DNA from: Ceratotherium simum simum
Lineage: Eukaryota; Chordata; Mammalia; Perissodactyla; Rhinocerotidae
DNA length: 64,000 bases
Direction: 5' to 3'
Assembly (NCBI RefSeq): GCF_000283155.1
Contig: NW_004454207.1
Location: forward strand, 10,102,354 to 10,166,353
Both the position numbers and the translations under genes were made by a program. A model generated the notes under the pieces. That model worked only from the letters and a program-made list of their open reading frames with translations. It had not been told where the DNA came from and searched no databases. Positions 10,671 to 23,031 of this stretch are shown here, piece by piece (the stretch's first letter is position 1; each line of letters opens with the position of its first letter).

Positions 10671-11915
10671 AATCCTGATAAATGCCTAGTTTATCTTCAA
10701 ATTCACGAAATCAAGTGTGGAGAGTTTTTTCTTTTAAATATGCTTTTTACAAAATGCTTTTTGCCCCCACTCTTTTTCTCCATGCTTTCCCTTCTCTAAG
10801 CCATTATTATCTTACTCACGTCTTAGCTCTAATCATTATGTGTTAAAAGATCTTGTAGAAAAACCAAGAGCTAATCTGTATTTGGTCCAATAGAGAACTC
10901 ATTCTATAATAATATGAGCGCTTAACAGAGTCAGACTTTCTGGTTTCTTATTTCATTCGTTCCACTCATCTATTATCGAACGTTATCTCTGACTTATTTT
11001 CCCTATCTCTGACTTATTTTCCCTATCTCTGAAGAGGTCTTATTCCTTTCTTACTGAATGTTTAAGTTTTGTGATCCTCTGGATTAAGATTATTGCCTTG
11101 GAAATAAAGCATTCTCATTGTTATCTGATTCACCCTATATGGATTTCTCCCAAAATTATCTTCCTCTACATCAGCCAAATTTATTACTACATGCTAGACC
11201 AAATGTTAAGCAATGGGTGGGAGGGGGGTAAAAAATTAATAATCTCCATTTGTGCTTTCAAGGAGCTTATCCTCTTGGTTACAACAATCTGCACCCCCAT
11301 TTCTTAACCAGAAATAGAGAAAAGACAACAGTATATGTATACACAGCAATGTCATGAAAAGCCCAAACACCAGCACTTCAGTTCTTCACACATTTTTTCA
11401 GTTCTCAGTACCATGGTATGACATTTTCAGAAACACAATAGAATCTTTAAAAAAAGTGACTGAAGAGTGTCTATAAGTGTCCAAACTCAGCACTTTTAAA
11501 TGGAACTATATGCCATGAAGAAACTGTCGAATGGGATGAGTTGAACTGCTTGCGTGTGTCATTCAAATTGCCATTGCTTTGCTTCTCTGCTTATTTGCTG
11601 TTCGATGATTATATATGAACCGAGGCCAAAGACATAAGTTTCAAAAAATAATTATTGCCGAAGAGGTCTCAGTTTTGTCATAAAATAAATAATGGGCTTA
11701 TAAAGTAGCCATATATTTGTATGTCTTTGTCTGAAACTTATACCTTAGTCCAATTTATAAGCAAGAATTATGCCATTTTAACAGATGGTCCTACATGTAA
11801 ATAACCAAAACAACAGGAAGAATTGGAAGAGTGTGTATCACTGAGGTTCCTATACAATGGCATGCTCAGGAAGAAAGAATAAGGAGCAATTATGTAAATT
11901 CAGAGATTGAGAAAG
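10671..11915. other. Unassigned intergenic sequence with a 20 bp tandem repeat
   Basis: No gene seen. At 10987-11032 the 20 bp unit CTCTGACTTATTTTCCCTAT occurs twice exactly, plus a 6 bp partial copy. The rest is AT-rich without recognised repeats. Confidence 0.55.
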
Positions 11916-12075
11916 GCATCACTTTGTTGGCTGTACATTAGAATCAACTGAGATTAAAAATCTATACCAGTGATTCAAATTTAGCTAATCTGGGGAGTGG
12001 CTTGGGTATTGAGATTTTTTAAAAGCTCCCCAAGTGATTCCAAGATACAGGCAAGTTTGAGACCTATTGCACTAA
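11916..12075. mobile_element. MER5-like hAT-Charlie nonautonomous element, diverged
   Basis: Terminal parts GCTGTACATTAGAATCAACT and AAGCTCCCCAAGTGATTCCA with CAGGCAAGTTTGAGACCT resemble the two halves of a MER5-type element (CATCAGAATCACCTGG ... CCCCAGGTGATTCTAATG). The centre is eroded. Family assignment is by pattern only. Confidence 0.55.
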
Positions 12076-12734
12076 ACAAAACCTACAACTCAGCTCTATT
12101 ACCAATCATATTTAACTGGATATCTAACATAAATTATTTGGAAGATACTTTTCTCAAAGCAAAAAGCAATTCTGTCAGCATAATAAAATATTTTTCACAG
12201 CTGTAGATGATAATATACATTTTATTCCTATCAATAATAACTCATTTTATCAAGATAATTTAGGTTAAAATACTATGATGTATAACATATTTCTTTCTAT
12301 CCTGGTTTTCAAAAATCTGACATGGACATATTTAATTAAATGCAATGAAAACAGGTACTTCAAATTGTCAGTGAGCTGCTAAAGCTCCATTATAATGCCA
12401 TAACTCTAAGTATGCATGTTTCTAACTGCTAAAAATTTTATGGACATATTTTATGCTGAGAGCTTAGGTAGGGTTAGACAGGACAGCAGATGGTATCATG
12501 GCTTTCCTCAAACTGTTTAGATTACTGACACAACAATAAGGCAATTTTTTAATTTTGTCTCATGAATCTGTATCAGTTTAAAGATTAGTCATGTTAATAG
12601 CTAAGCAAATCTTCTTTATACAGGATGTCTAAAACAAAGGTCAGTGTAGTTGAGGAAGTGAAATAGTTATGATGTATGCAATTCTAGTTCCGTTCACCCC
12701 TTATCAACTTACTGAAAGCTAATTCCCTATAAAT
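12076..12734. other. Unassigned intergenic sequence
   Basis: AT-rich. No gene, RNA or recognised repeat seen. Confidence 0.55.
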
Positions 12735-12905
12735 CTATGCTACTCATAACGTGGTCTAAAACAAGCAGCATAGGCATCACTTAGGAGCTTGTTAGAAATG
12801 CAGACTCTCAGGTCCCCCCACACCTACAGACTCAGAAGCTGCTTTTTAACAAGATCCCCAAATGATACACACTAAGGTTCATATGACCACTCTGGGTGAT
12901 TTGTA
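12735..12905 (+). mobile_element. MER5A-like hAT-Charlie nonautonomous element
   Basis: It follows the MER5A consensus in order: GTGGTCTAAAACAAGCAGCA, GGCATCACTTAGGAGCTTGT, TAGAAATGCAGACTCTCAGG, then CAGACTCAGAAGCTGC, TTTTAACAAGATCCCCAAAT, GATACACACTAAGGTTC. Terminal inverted repeats are eroded. Confidence 0.8.
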
Positions 12906-13444
12906 TTCACATGAAAGTTTGCATGACGACCTCGCCAAATTTTCTAAATTTATCAAGTTACCAAAAGTATGTTTTAAGGAATAATGAATTTATCTAATTA
13001 ACATATTCAATAACTATATTCTTCTTAGCAGCATTTTAAGGAATGTTTGGTTGGTCAATAGCTAAGGGTCATAGAATAGCATAGTCTCCTATGAATCTAT
13101 TCTTTTTATCAAGATATTTATAAGGAAGATAATTATAAATAATATGGAATAATTTAAGTATATACTCAAATGTAAATATATTAATAAAGGATATATTCAT
13201 AAGTACATTCATTTAATGTATATTCTTAGTATTTGAGTACAAATCATATTTTTCGGTAAATTGATAAATGTGGTGAAATGGTCATTTGACAAATTAGCTT
13301 TAGACCAAATGGCATTAGGGACATAGATTTTCAGCCATCAGCCTGCTTCCGCTGGGTAGTACCCAGCATGGAAAATCTACCCATATTTTGACTATACTTC
13401 TCTTTTTTTACGGTGGTTTCAAAATCACATAAGTAGGCTGATTA
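12906..13444. other. Unassigned sequence with nested short inverted repeats
   Basis: Nothing gene-like. At 13323-13380 two short inverted repeats are nested: TAGATTTTC/GAAAATCTA enclosing GCTGGGT/ACCCAGC with a 3-base loop. Confidence 0.5.
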
Positions 13445-13640
13445 ACATTCAGGCAATATTAAGTAGGATTGAGAGCTGACCTGGGTTTGAGTACTAGATC
13501 TACTCTCTGTATGCTTTGATTAAATTATTTAACTCCTTAAGACTGTTTTCCTAGTCCACAGGGCTGTTGTGATAATAATACACAAGTTCCTAGTACATAT
13601 TAATCGCTCACTAACTAATTCTTGTTTTAGTGATCCTATC
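13445..13640 (+). mobile_element. MIR SINE
   Basis: GAGAGCTGACCTGGGTTTGA, then a TGATTAAATTATTTAACTCC block (MIR TGGGCAAGTTACTTAACCTC), GGGCTGTTGTGATAATAATA, then AGTACATATTAATCGCTCAC track MIR nearly end to end at high divergence. Confidence 0.75.
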
Positions 13641-14384
13641 ATCAGGATTTTTATTTGCTTTCAGATGAAGAAAATAAAAGAAGCAAAAGTCACTCTGCTA
13701 TTCCTCATTTTATTTCCCAACATAGAGAAATGCTTTAATCCACTTCCCCAGAAAAAAATCAAAGATGATCGATTACCTGGGTCTTTTTATCTTGTTTTTA
13801 ATTTCCTTGGCTTGTATCTATGAATTCTTCCTCCAGATGCAACAGCTCTTTTTCTACAAGATTGTCAGTCATTCTAGGATGCAGAAGACGGTGCTGCTTG
13901 CTTTTAGCACTCTCAGTACCCAATGACAGAATCTCCTACAGAATCTTAGCAAACAGGAGAATGGGGCCAAATGGATAGATAGTTTGAGGCCAGTGGTGAC
14001 TTAGGTATGACTGGAGTACAAAAAAAAATTCTCAGAAAATTTCAAAGTGTCTAACTCTAATAAGAGATAATTTTGCCAGCTCTCATGCATTTTAACAGGG
14101 AAGAATTCAAGTAGATAAGAAAATTCAAGTTATCTCTAACAATCTATACTATAACAATTCATTATCTGTGTTTTATTAGATGGGAAAACAGTGAAATGAG
14201 ATTTCCTATCATGGGGAAATAAAATTCTTACCCACCTTCAGATAGCCAATGATATGACAAGATCAGCTCTGGTGTTAGTTTTGAATTAAAAGTAAATCAT
14301 GTAGGCTCAGTGAACTGACTGATACCCTCTGTTCACATAATTCTTTTACAATATGCTATATCAAAGGCAGAGGAGGGAATTACC
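13641..14384. other. Unassigned intergenic sequence
   Basis: No gene or recognised repeat. Short open frames here have no recognisable similarity. Confidence 0.5.
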
Positions 14385-14600
14385 AATTCAGGGTTACTCT
14401 GCTGGGTACTTTACAAAAGTTACATCATTTACAATGGCTCTGTGAGGTAGATGTCATGTCACTGATGAGAAATTAGATTCAGGTTAAATGACTTGCCCAG
14501 GAACACACAGCTGGAAAATGCAAAATTGAGCTCCAAACCCAGGTCTCTGCCTCTTCCACCCATGCTTTTTGTAGTGCCCTATGCAGCTGTCAGGGCCTAA
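14385..14600 (-). mobile_element. MIR SINE, antisense
   Basis: The reverse-complement MIR order is clear: GGGTACTTTACAAAAGTTAC, GGCTCTGTGAGGTAGATGTC, GACTTGCCCAGGAACACACA, GCTCCAAACCCAGGTCTCTG, then the CCATGCTTTTTGTAGTGCCC region. One of the better preserved MIR copies in the window. Confidence 0.85.
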
Positions 14601-15126
14601 GGTATATGGGAGAAAGCCCATCTGATTTGTCATGGAAAGAGGGGAAATCATTAAGAGTTTTGGGCCATCACCAACTAACATTGTGATCAAGCAAATTATT
14701 TTACTTATTATTTCCTCATCTACAAAATTAGGAAATTATAATATCTTTAAGGTCGTCTGCCACTTCTAAAAGAATGTTATGTTATGTGACCTGGTACACA
14801 GAACACAGTTCTATATATATGCCTTGCTCATTCATTTAATCATTGATTGATTCATTCATTCATTCATTTAAAAATTCATCATTAATTTATTTAAAAATGT
14901 ATTTAACAATTGTGCTTATTAAATATCCAGGCTGTTTTCCTACATTGTTTCCATACAGATACCATTTGTGCTTAAAGGAAATTTTTTACATGTTTAGGAA
15001 AATGCCAACACAGATAGACTCTGCCCTGACTTAGTCTCTAGCTACTAAGCACACCAAGAACTAGTTATGGGAACACGGGTTGCTTAATAATCCTATGGTA
15101 CCAATGAAGCTGAGATTTCTACTCAG
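14601..15126. other. Unassigned sequence with an ATTC microsatellite
   Basis: Contains an ATTC/ATTG tetranucleotide tract at 14828-14870 (TTCATTCATTCATTCATTTA). No gene or other recognised repeat. Confidence 0.55.
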
Positions 15127-15250
15127 AAAAATAATAATAATAATAATAACATCAATAACTACCATTTATTCAAGGTCTCTTTGGGGAAGATGCTGTGTTC
15201 ATCACATCATTTTAATGGCTTGCACATCAAATGCTTTTTGTAATATTTTA
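15127..15250 (-). mobile_element. Probable MIR fragment, antisense, with (AAT)n
   Basis: An (AAT)7 tract at 15129-15149 is followed by AATAACTACCATTTATTCAA and AAGATGCTGTGTTCATCACA, resembling the antisense MIR 3' region (AATAGCTAACATTTATTGAG ... GGCACTGTGCTAAGC). Weak. Confidence 0.45.
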
Positions 15251-17767
15251 TAGATATTGATTCAGCACAGGAATCTGAAAAAGGTAATAAGATACAGAAG
15301 ATAGAAAATATTACAGTCTCAAAGTGTGCAGCAGATTCTGTCTTGTTCAGTGCCAAGTCAAGGCAGAAGTATTAGCTGTATTATGATGACAAATGATGTC
15401 TATTCAGCAATGCTTTACCTCCACTGACAATTCTCTTCTGATTCAACTGTAAAATTTTCATGCATTTAATAGATGCATTTTGCCAGCGATATATAAAAAC
15501 CATTAATAATTGACTTAATCCCCATTCAGCTGAACCCCCAAAACCACAGCCCTGAGTAAATTCATTTCTAAGGAACAGACAGCCTTAGAGTCAAGTGAAG
15601 AGAGTCACTCTTGTATTATGTCAAAATATTTTAAGCTTGAAGCTGCCACCACATTCCCTTGATGAAATAGCAGTCAGCCAGTTCCTGCCAAAAAGGAAAA
15701 AAATTAGTTGCATGTAGCAACTAACATAGCATTAACCACTACACATGGTAGAACTGATCAATTTGCTACTCATGGAGTCAGCAGGATGAGCCATATACCT
15801 GGGTTAACAAATTTCAGGTTTTCAAAGTAATGATTAGAGCTGGTTGAGTATAACAAAAATGGATACTCTGGTTGTGAAACTGAAGGCAGCTGGAAGAGAT
15901 TTTTCTTTTATTCCCATTGAAAAAAATAATTTATGAAAAGGAGGACATAATACAGAAAATTTTCTTTTAACAAAAACATATATTACGTTTCAACGGAAAA
16001 TGTCCTATAGTGTGCACTTGCAGAACTTGAACAGGTTTATCTTGTGTTTACCAAAATAATGGCCATATGTACTAGGCCAGCTTAATACCTAAACAAAGCA
16101 GGCAAGTTCCCCATTAAAAACCTTGGCCTCCCTCTCCAAAACATTGCTCCCACCAACCTAGCAAAGGGCTTGAAATTATGCCAATTCTCTCTTTAAGTCA
16201 TGGAGTGCCTGTTAATATAACTCCAAGAGGTTAAAATATTAAATCATCAATAGTCTTTATTCCATAAACTCAAATAAATTAATGTGTCAAATTGTTACAG
16301 TAAGATATAGGATATACAACAAGTAAATTTTGACAAGACAAAGGCAAACAAGGTATGAGGCCGAGTCCAAGGGCTGCAAGCCAGAACAGTATAATTTAAT
16401 GGAGAGACTCCAGCAGACAAGGGAAAGCATGAAGACCTATGTTCCCAATGGCAAAACAGAGACATGAAAAGGGAGAAAGAAGGAAGATAGAGGTGAACTG
16501 TGCCTATATTTCAGTTTTGCCTTCGGGAAGCACTGGCAATTCTGTTTGGATGCATCCATATCATTATATTATGCTTTGCACATTTTTAAAAATTTTAATT
16601 TCCTCACTTGAAAACCCTGGCCTTTCTAATTTTTCAGGATGAAATGCAGAATGAATAACCCCTCCTTATATTACAATATGGTTATGAAGGCACTTAGGGG
16701 ATCTGCTGGTCCAGAAGAGATATGGAATGTAAAATGGCATAGCTGTTGCTTGGGAAGAAGAGATGAGAAGGCCCATTGGCAGTATAAGGTTATTTTCTTC
16801 TGTGATTCAAGGGCACAAATGTGAATGCCTCTTGCTCTTGAGCAAGGCTTGGAGTTATCTGTAAACAGTTTTTAGTAGTGCACCAATGGAAACCACGAAA
16901 AGGACATCAGATTCAGTCCTTGCCCTTAAAAAGTTCTTCCAACAGAGAAATTTAATATGTCCTTAAAAATACTCATAGAGTATTTGTCACTTGCTTACAG
17001 CTATTTTAAACTCACCTAAAGGGTCTTGTTTGATTCTTACAGAAAGTTTTATTTTTCACGCTTGGTTGTGAGTGGTTTTCTACTATAAGTGACACACAAA
17101 GTGACCTGTTTTAGCCATGGTTGCTTTTACCAGAGCATTCTGACAACACAACATAAGAAGTTGTGCTGGGTAAAAGTATGTATAACGGGAAAAAGTATGA
17201 AGGGTGACAAGCAAGGGGAAGTCAGAAATACCAAGATTAGGAATGACTATCTTTTCTTAAAAAACAAAAAATCCACAGGTCATGAAAATATGAGTTTTGC
17301 AGAATATCTCTTGTATTGGAGAGCAAGTCAACAGTTGTTAGAGCATTAATTTAAAAGGCACCCACTAAAAGTAAGTGAGGACCCAGTAGCTCAACAGGCA
17401 GTTAACACAGAGCCTCTGGCCTTCAGAAGGTCCTCCACCATGACCACCTGCCCTTTGCTCTTCTTTCCAAAAATGTGGGTTTTATCTGGTGTACGTGAAC
17501 TAAGGGTAGAGAATTTGTGAAACATGTGGAATTGATAGCTCTTTATTTTTTCTGTTAATTGTTTTTAAATCTTCTTGAACTAAGAATGTCATTAAGGGGG
17601 TTTGGCCATTTCTTTGTTCCATATAGATTGGGAATTCAGTATTTGCCAGTAAGGGGGACATTGGCCTAGAGAGCTTTTGTGAGAAAGGCATTCTGCGTGC
17701 ACTTGTTACCACATGCCATTTTTATCCATGTTCTCATTTAAATACCTTAAATCTTTTCTTGAAAGCC
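15251..17767. other. Unassigned intergenic sequence
   Basis: 2.5 kb with no recognised repeat or gene. Open frames at 16439-16642, 16639-16824 and 17089-17349 are short, mutually unrelated and lack coding features. Confidence 0.5.
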
Positions 17768-17907
17768 ATGGAAGGAAAGGAAGGAAGGAAAAGAGGAAGA
17801 GAGGAAAGGAAGAAGGGAGGAAGGAAGAAAAGGAGGAAGGGAAGAAAGGAGGAAAGGAGGAATGGAGAAAGGAAGGAATCAAGGAAGGAAAAGAGGGAAG
17901 GAGGTTG
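17768..17907 (+). repeat. Purine (GGAA/AGGA) tract, 140 bp
   Basis: Almost pure A/G on the + strand: irregular GGAAGGAA, GAGGAAGG and GGAGGAA units with very few pyrimidines. This is a homopurine-homopyrimidine low-complexity tract. It creates a spurious Lys/Glu/Gly-rich open frame at 17713-17925. Confidence 0.95.
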
Positions 17908-18124
17908 GTTCACAGGAAGGCATGAAGGCTAGGGTATTACCTTTTAACCATTCTACCTATTTTTCAATCCTATAATTTTAGATCAGAGGAAGAAGTTACA
18001 CACAAGGGAATCATTCCAATGACAAATAGTGCCCTAAACCAAAAAAGGAACATAAGTTCTTACTCTCTAATGTTGTTGAAAAGAACTGCTCAGTCTCCCA
18101 TTTGATTTCCAGTTAAGCCATGTC

Positions 18125-18540
18125 CTAGATCAGGTTCCTAGAAGCAGAGCCTGAGATAGAAATTCTTGTGCAAGTGATTTATTGAGGGTGCTCTCAGAAG
18201 GATCCTGTAAAGGAGTGAAGGAATCAAGATAGCGCAGGGGAAGAGCTAAGCGAAGATGTGGTGTTAGCTGGAGACTAGCTTCAGCTTGATCCCCTGGGGA
18301 GTTATAAAGCTTGAATTTTACCTCATGACAAGATGGCCAGGCTTTGGTACCTCAGTTTCAGTCAGTCATTGGCTGTAGGCTATCCCCCACTCCACAGGAA
18401 GGAGTGCTGGTCTCCCAGGCAAGGCAGTTCCCTTCTGTCAAGGTCAATTCCTTCCAAACAAGGGTGCAGCTGTGAGCCTTTAGGAGCCAACATTCACAGC
18501 AGCTGGCAAATGGATGCATCAGTTCAGTAAAGAGGATCTG
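18125..18540. repeat. Probable old dispersed repeat, family not recognised
   Basis: It opens TCAGGTTCCTAGAAGCAGAG with CCTGAGATAG and runs through GTGATTTATTGAGGG and TCCCCTGGGGAGTTATAAAG. The composition differs from its AT-rich flanks. A similar opening (AAAGCAGAGTCTGACACAAG, then GTGGTTTACTTTGGGGA) is at 36885-37060, so they may be two copies of one LTR-like repeat. Confidence 0.4.
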
Positions 18541-19129
18541 AGTGAGGCAGCATCTACTACGACCCCTTTAACTCTAAAACCAGACAGCTAGGCTAAGGGT
18601 TTAGAACAGTTAAGGACAGCCTCATCACAGGAATCCTTTTGGACTAATGCGGTTACCTAAGTTCCAGGATCTATAATATAACATGGCATTTTCTTATTAA
18701 CCATACCTCTGCAGCTCATGCTATAGAAGAGGTTCCTAATTGCAATCCCACAGGTATATTCTTAAAAATTATAACACAGTTTTGAACCACTCTCCATAAG
18801 CCCTATATAGGAAAGCTTAATAAGGATATGAGATTATGCTTTGACATCGCCTTTACATCAAGTTGTAAGAGAAAAAGTGGTTTTTTTGTTTTCCTAGCAG
18901 ACTCTATTCCTGGAAGGAGGGTTATATATTTACTATCACTAGTTTGTGTTGTTTCTTGAAAGTCTTTTAACAAGATGTTAAAAACTAAGACTGTTATTTG
19001 ATTTCTCTCCCTCAGCCCCCATATTCCCAATTCTGGGTCTTTCAACGAGATTTCTAGTCCGCCATCCTTTCCAATGGGCAGCTGTCATTAATCTTGTACC
19101 TTCTCTACCTTTGCTTTTTCTTATTTGCC
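18541..19129. other. Unassigned intergenic sequence
   Basis: No gene or recognised repeat. Confidence 0.5.
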
Positions 19130-19142
19130 ATGTGAAATTTTA

Positions 19143-19401
19143 TTTTATTGTTTATTTATTTTTGTGTGTGTGAGGAAGATCGGCCCTGAGCTAACATCTG
19201 CCAATCCTCCTCTTTTTGCTGGGGAAGACTGGCCCTGGGCTAACATCCATGCCCATCTTCCTCCACTTTATATGGGAGGCCGCCACAGCATGGCTTGACA
19301 AGCGGTACGTCGGTGCACACCTGGGATCGGAACTGGAGAACCCCGGGCCGCCGCAGCGGAATGCGCGCACTTAACTACTTGCACCACCGGGCCAGCCCCA
19401 A
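19143..19401 (-). mobile_element. ERE-type SINE (tail A), antisense
   Basis: Reverse complement of a full tail A copy: TGTGAGGAAGATCGGCCCTG at the left (3' end) and CACCGGGCCAGCCCCA at the right (5' head). TSD ATGTGAAATTTTA at 19130-19142 and 19404-19416 is perfect. CpG sites in the head region (GGCCGCCGCAGCGG) are largely retained, so the copy is relatively young. Confidence 0.94.
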
Positions 19402-19416
19402 CTATGTGAAATTTTA

Positions 19417-19738
19417 AAAAGAAAATTTTACATAATAGTGAAGAAAGCATGAGAAAGACTATATTAGTTTATTTAGTTGATCCCCCTTCTCAATTCTTAA
19501 TAGTCTCAGACACTTGTTGCCATGTTTTACTTAATCTTTAATATATTTTAATTAAAAAAAAAACATTAACAGTACATTTTGGTCTGAAGTGGTCCTTCTG
19601 CTGAAATGCCAGGTGCTAGCTGTAATTCTGGCTTTAAAACCAAAACCCTGAATGTTTAATAAATAAAAACTAGAACTAGTTGCCATTCTACTCCAAACCA
19701 GCTAGCCTAGGGAAAGAGGTCTTTCCATATAAGCAATA
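19417..19738. other. Unassigned sequence
   Basis: No gene or recognised repeat. A 9-base A run sits near 19555-19563. Confidence 0.5.
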
Positions 19739-20317
19739 TGGTAGGCAACTTCTAAGATGATCTCAAATCATCTCTGCTTCCTCATATCCACACTCTTGTG
19801 TGATCCTCTCCTCCTTGAGAGTGGGCTGGACCTACTGACTCACTTCTAATAAATAGAATACAGCAAAAGCAATGCGATGTCACTTCTGAGATCAGGTTTC
19901 ATAAAGATTCTGGCTTCCAACTTTCCCTTTTTCATTCTCTTGCTTGCTTTGAGAAAAGTCTGCTGCCACGTTGCGAACTGCTCTATTGAGAAGCTCATGT
20001 TGTAAGGAACTGAGGGAGGTCCCAAGCCAACAGCCAGTGAAGAACTAGGTCTTCAGTCCAATGGCCAGTGAGAAACTGAATCCTACCAACAACTACTTGA
20101 GTGAGATGGGAAACAGTTACCTCCTCCAGTCGAGCCTTGAGATGACTGCAGCCCCAGCTGACACCTTTATTACAGCCTTGTGAGAGGCCCTGAGCCAGAA
20201 AATCCAGCTAAGCTGTTCCTGGAACCTGACCCACAGAAACTGCAAGATAATAATGTTGTTGTTTGAAAGCATCAATTTTTGGAGTAATTTGTTATAGAGC
20301 AATAGATAACTAATACA
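19739..20317 (+). mobile_element. Solo LTR of MaLR (MLT1-like) type
   Basis: About 580 bp, starting TGGTAGGCAACTTCTAAGAT and ending TTTGTTATAGAGCAATAGAT with AACTAATACACA. Internal landmarks are TGTGTGATCCTCTCCTCCTT, CCAAGCCAACAGCCAGTGAA, GAGGCCCTGAGCCAG and CACAGAAACTGCAAGATAAT. These match a common mammalian MaLR-type LTR. The putative TSD is eroded (CAATA against CAAGG). Subfamily not assigned. Confidence 0.75.
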
Positions 20318-21384
20318 CAAGGTTTCAATAATGTTTTTCTGTTGTAAATTTGTCCCAAATCCCTTCTTCTATTCCTCAAATGAAGAAAATAGGTGCTTCA
20401 CAAATATTTTTGACAGCTGGTGACATAAATGTTGACAGTGATTGACAATCTGGATTTGAATTACCATCACTATTTTCATAGGGAGTACAGGAGTTTTATG
20501 TAAATGTATGAAGAAAGAGCCTAAATTTGATACAGAAAATTTCTAAAACGTGAATTGAGAGCTCTTTTGCCTAAAATACAGATAAAAACAGTGTTCTTTT
20601 ATGCCATCTTAAATTTCAGCGACTTTTGTTTATATTATTACAACTTTTGAGCATGTGATGATATATTCATTTTTTCTCAAAGACATCTTGATGAAGCACT
20701 AAGCATTTTCACAATGGCAAAAAAAAATCGAATATTGCTGAAAAAGAAAAGAAACAAAAAGAAATCTAAGAGGCTAAAAAGCAGAGTAGTAAGTAGAATA
20801 TTTGCAAGTCTTATATACCAACTATCTTTATGTTGTCTATTTCCATGTGGCAAAAAGATATCAGTCCTTGTGATATTCTTAAAATTCTTTTTGAGGAACT
20901 TTTAAATGCATGATTCATGAAAGTTAGCTTGATCCTTAACAATAATGACAACAGGCTTTTTGAATTACTTTGGAATTTCTCTAATCCTGGTTTCAGCCAC
21001 TCAAGAGTAGACGTGGATGTAATCAACAACAGCCTCTAGCTACAGATCTCAGACCTGGCTACTAGATTATTTATTCCCCTTCCTACATAGTCATTCCAAA
21101 ATCAAACAAAAGAAAATGCCTAACTTTTAAGAAAAGGATTCCAGAATTGATAGTGCTCATACATAGGCTAGCTCATCCTGGTCCCTTAAGCAATATCTTC
21201 ATTGGTTTTAAAAGGCATATAACATTTTTAGTGGCTTTCAAATGGCAAGAAATAGGTTTTATTTGGTAACTTTAAGATTAATTATTTCTGACAAAATGTT
21301 CTACCATAAAATGAAATGATTAAATAGGCAGGCAATCTGGTACCATGTTGGAAATTTCCTACAAATAGAATGGGTGCACTCTGT
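20318..21384. other. Unassigned intergenic sequence
   Basis: AT-rich. An A-rich/Lys-codon stretch (20714-20800) gives a spurious open frame. No gene seen. Confidence 0.5.
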
Positions 21385-21650
21385 TGAACCTATTATATCT
21401 AGGCACTGGAATTACAAAGATGAATAAGATATTTAAACAGATAGCTACAATTTTAAGTATGCACAGATATGCACAAGTACTTATACAACATTAAAGAGGA
21501 AGTCTTATTGAACCAGAAATAATTATCTAAGTAAATGTGTGTGTTGGTTGGGGGTGGGGGGGTGGAGTTGAGAGCATTCCAGAAAGAGTTGACAGCATGA
21601 GCTCAGGTTCAAAAGCAAGAAACAGTATGCTATGTTCCAGGAATCTACGC
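21385..21650 (-). mobile_element. Probable L2 LINE 3' fragment, antisense
   Basis: CTATTATATCTAGGCACTGG with AATTACAAAGATGAATAAGA corresponds to the reverse complement of the L2 3' region (TGTGCCAGGCACTG ... GATACA). Further right, GAGCATTCCAGAAAGAGTTG with ACAGCATGAG matches the L2 block GAGCATTCCAGGCAGAGGGA. A G-rich tract at about 21550-21568 interrupts it. Confidence 0.55.
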
Positions 21651-22930
21651 CAGACCAGAAAACACAAAATTCCCTAGCAACTCTGGAAAATAATTTTCAC
21701 CAATTATCAAAGAGGAACTAAAACTTTATACCAAAACCTCCCCTTTTAGCCCCATATATGTGTTACAGTTTATTGTTTATGTCTATGTTGAAATTTATTA
21801 TATGAAGAAATATACATAAATCTCATGTAATTCTGAGGGTTCAATCATTTTCAACAATCCTTTTGTTATATTCATAAAGTCTTGAATTACAAAACACCTC
21901 TAAAATTATAGATCAGTATCTAGATTTGGTCAACCCTATGTGAATCTTCTAATTATGAATATGGAGCCCTTTAGAGGGTCAAACCAGGTAAACATCACCC
22001 ACCAGAAAATACTTCTTCAGCAAGGTGTTTTTTAAATTTCTGGGTGTGCTGCAAATTATCCAGGATTTTTGCAAGCATTTTCCTTATCCTACCCCAAAAT
22101 ATTGCCATTCTACTCAAGTGCTATGCTTTTCTAAGGCAAAGACTGCCAATTCTACCCAAAATATTTCTTTAGCTGCTTGATTATTTCTCTGGCACCATTA
22201 TTATATCACAGCCTTTCAACTTTTAGGTCACACTTGGCAATGTTGTGATGAAGATTGACTCCCCTTGGCCCTGCATTTGGCCCAGAAAATAATTTTATGC
22301 CGAGAAATGGAAGACAGTAGTGAAAGATATAAATGGAATACTATAATAAAAATCCCCCAAATTTACTGTTTGTTTATAGAAATCTCCCTGATTTTCTATT
22401 TATTTTTGTCACTGTCCAAAAACATTATTTGTAACCAATTTAGTGAAAGAATGGTTGAAACACATTTTCTTTTTTATTATTCATGAGCTTTCTAGTAATT
22501 CATTTTTCTTTTGTAGAAAGAGTTCATCATTAGTTTAACGCTTTTTACCTGTAGATGGCGACTCCGTGGTATTTCAAAGGTACTTTCATTAAAAGTAGTG
22601 TTGTAATTTAGAGATTTTAGTACTTCTCCAAATTTTTAATAAGAAAAGAGGTCCATGTGTACTTTAATGACTTATGGTTAATTTAGTTACTAGTATATTT
22701 CATGGAATAAAAAAATAAAATAAAAACAGTACTGAGTTTCTTTCTCAAGACTCACAATATTTATTTCCCTTTAAACTGAAGGTGCCAAATGAATATTGCT
22801 GATCTTTTCATTCATCTATGATGCTTAAGTTTGTAGAAAACAAACACTGATAGTCCTACATTTATTTTCCCTTTTGACTCTCAAGAAATTTGGAATACAA
22901 TTTATGAAAGCATTGGATCTTACGAGGCTG
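21651..22930. other. Unassigned intergenic sequence
   Basis: No gene or recognised repeat in about 1.3 kb. Confidence 0.5.
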
Positions 22931-22934
22931 GAAG

Positions 22935-23031
22935 CAAAGTAATAATAAATAAATAATAATAAAATAATAAAATAAATAATAAAGCAAAATAAAATAAAAA
23001 TAATAAATAATAAAATAATAAAGTAAAAATA
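22935..23031. repeat. AT-rich (AATA/AATAAA)n low-complexity tract
   Basis: Almost only A and T, built from AATA, ATAA and AAAATAA units. It produces spurious Tyr/Ile/Phe-rich open frames on the minus strand. Confidence 0.93.

Noticed and set aside
17713..17925. Lys/Glu/Gly-rich 70-codon frame
   Set aside because: It is the translation of the purine low-complexity tract, where stop codons are scarce by composition.
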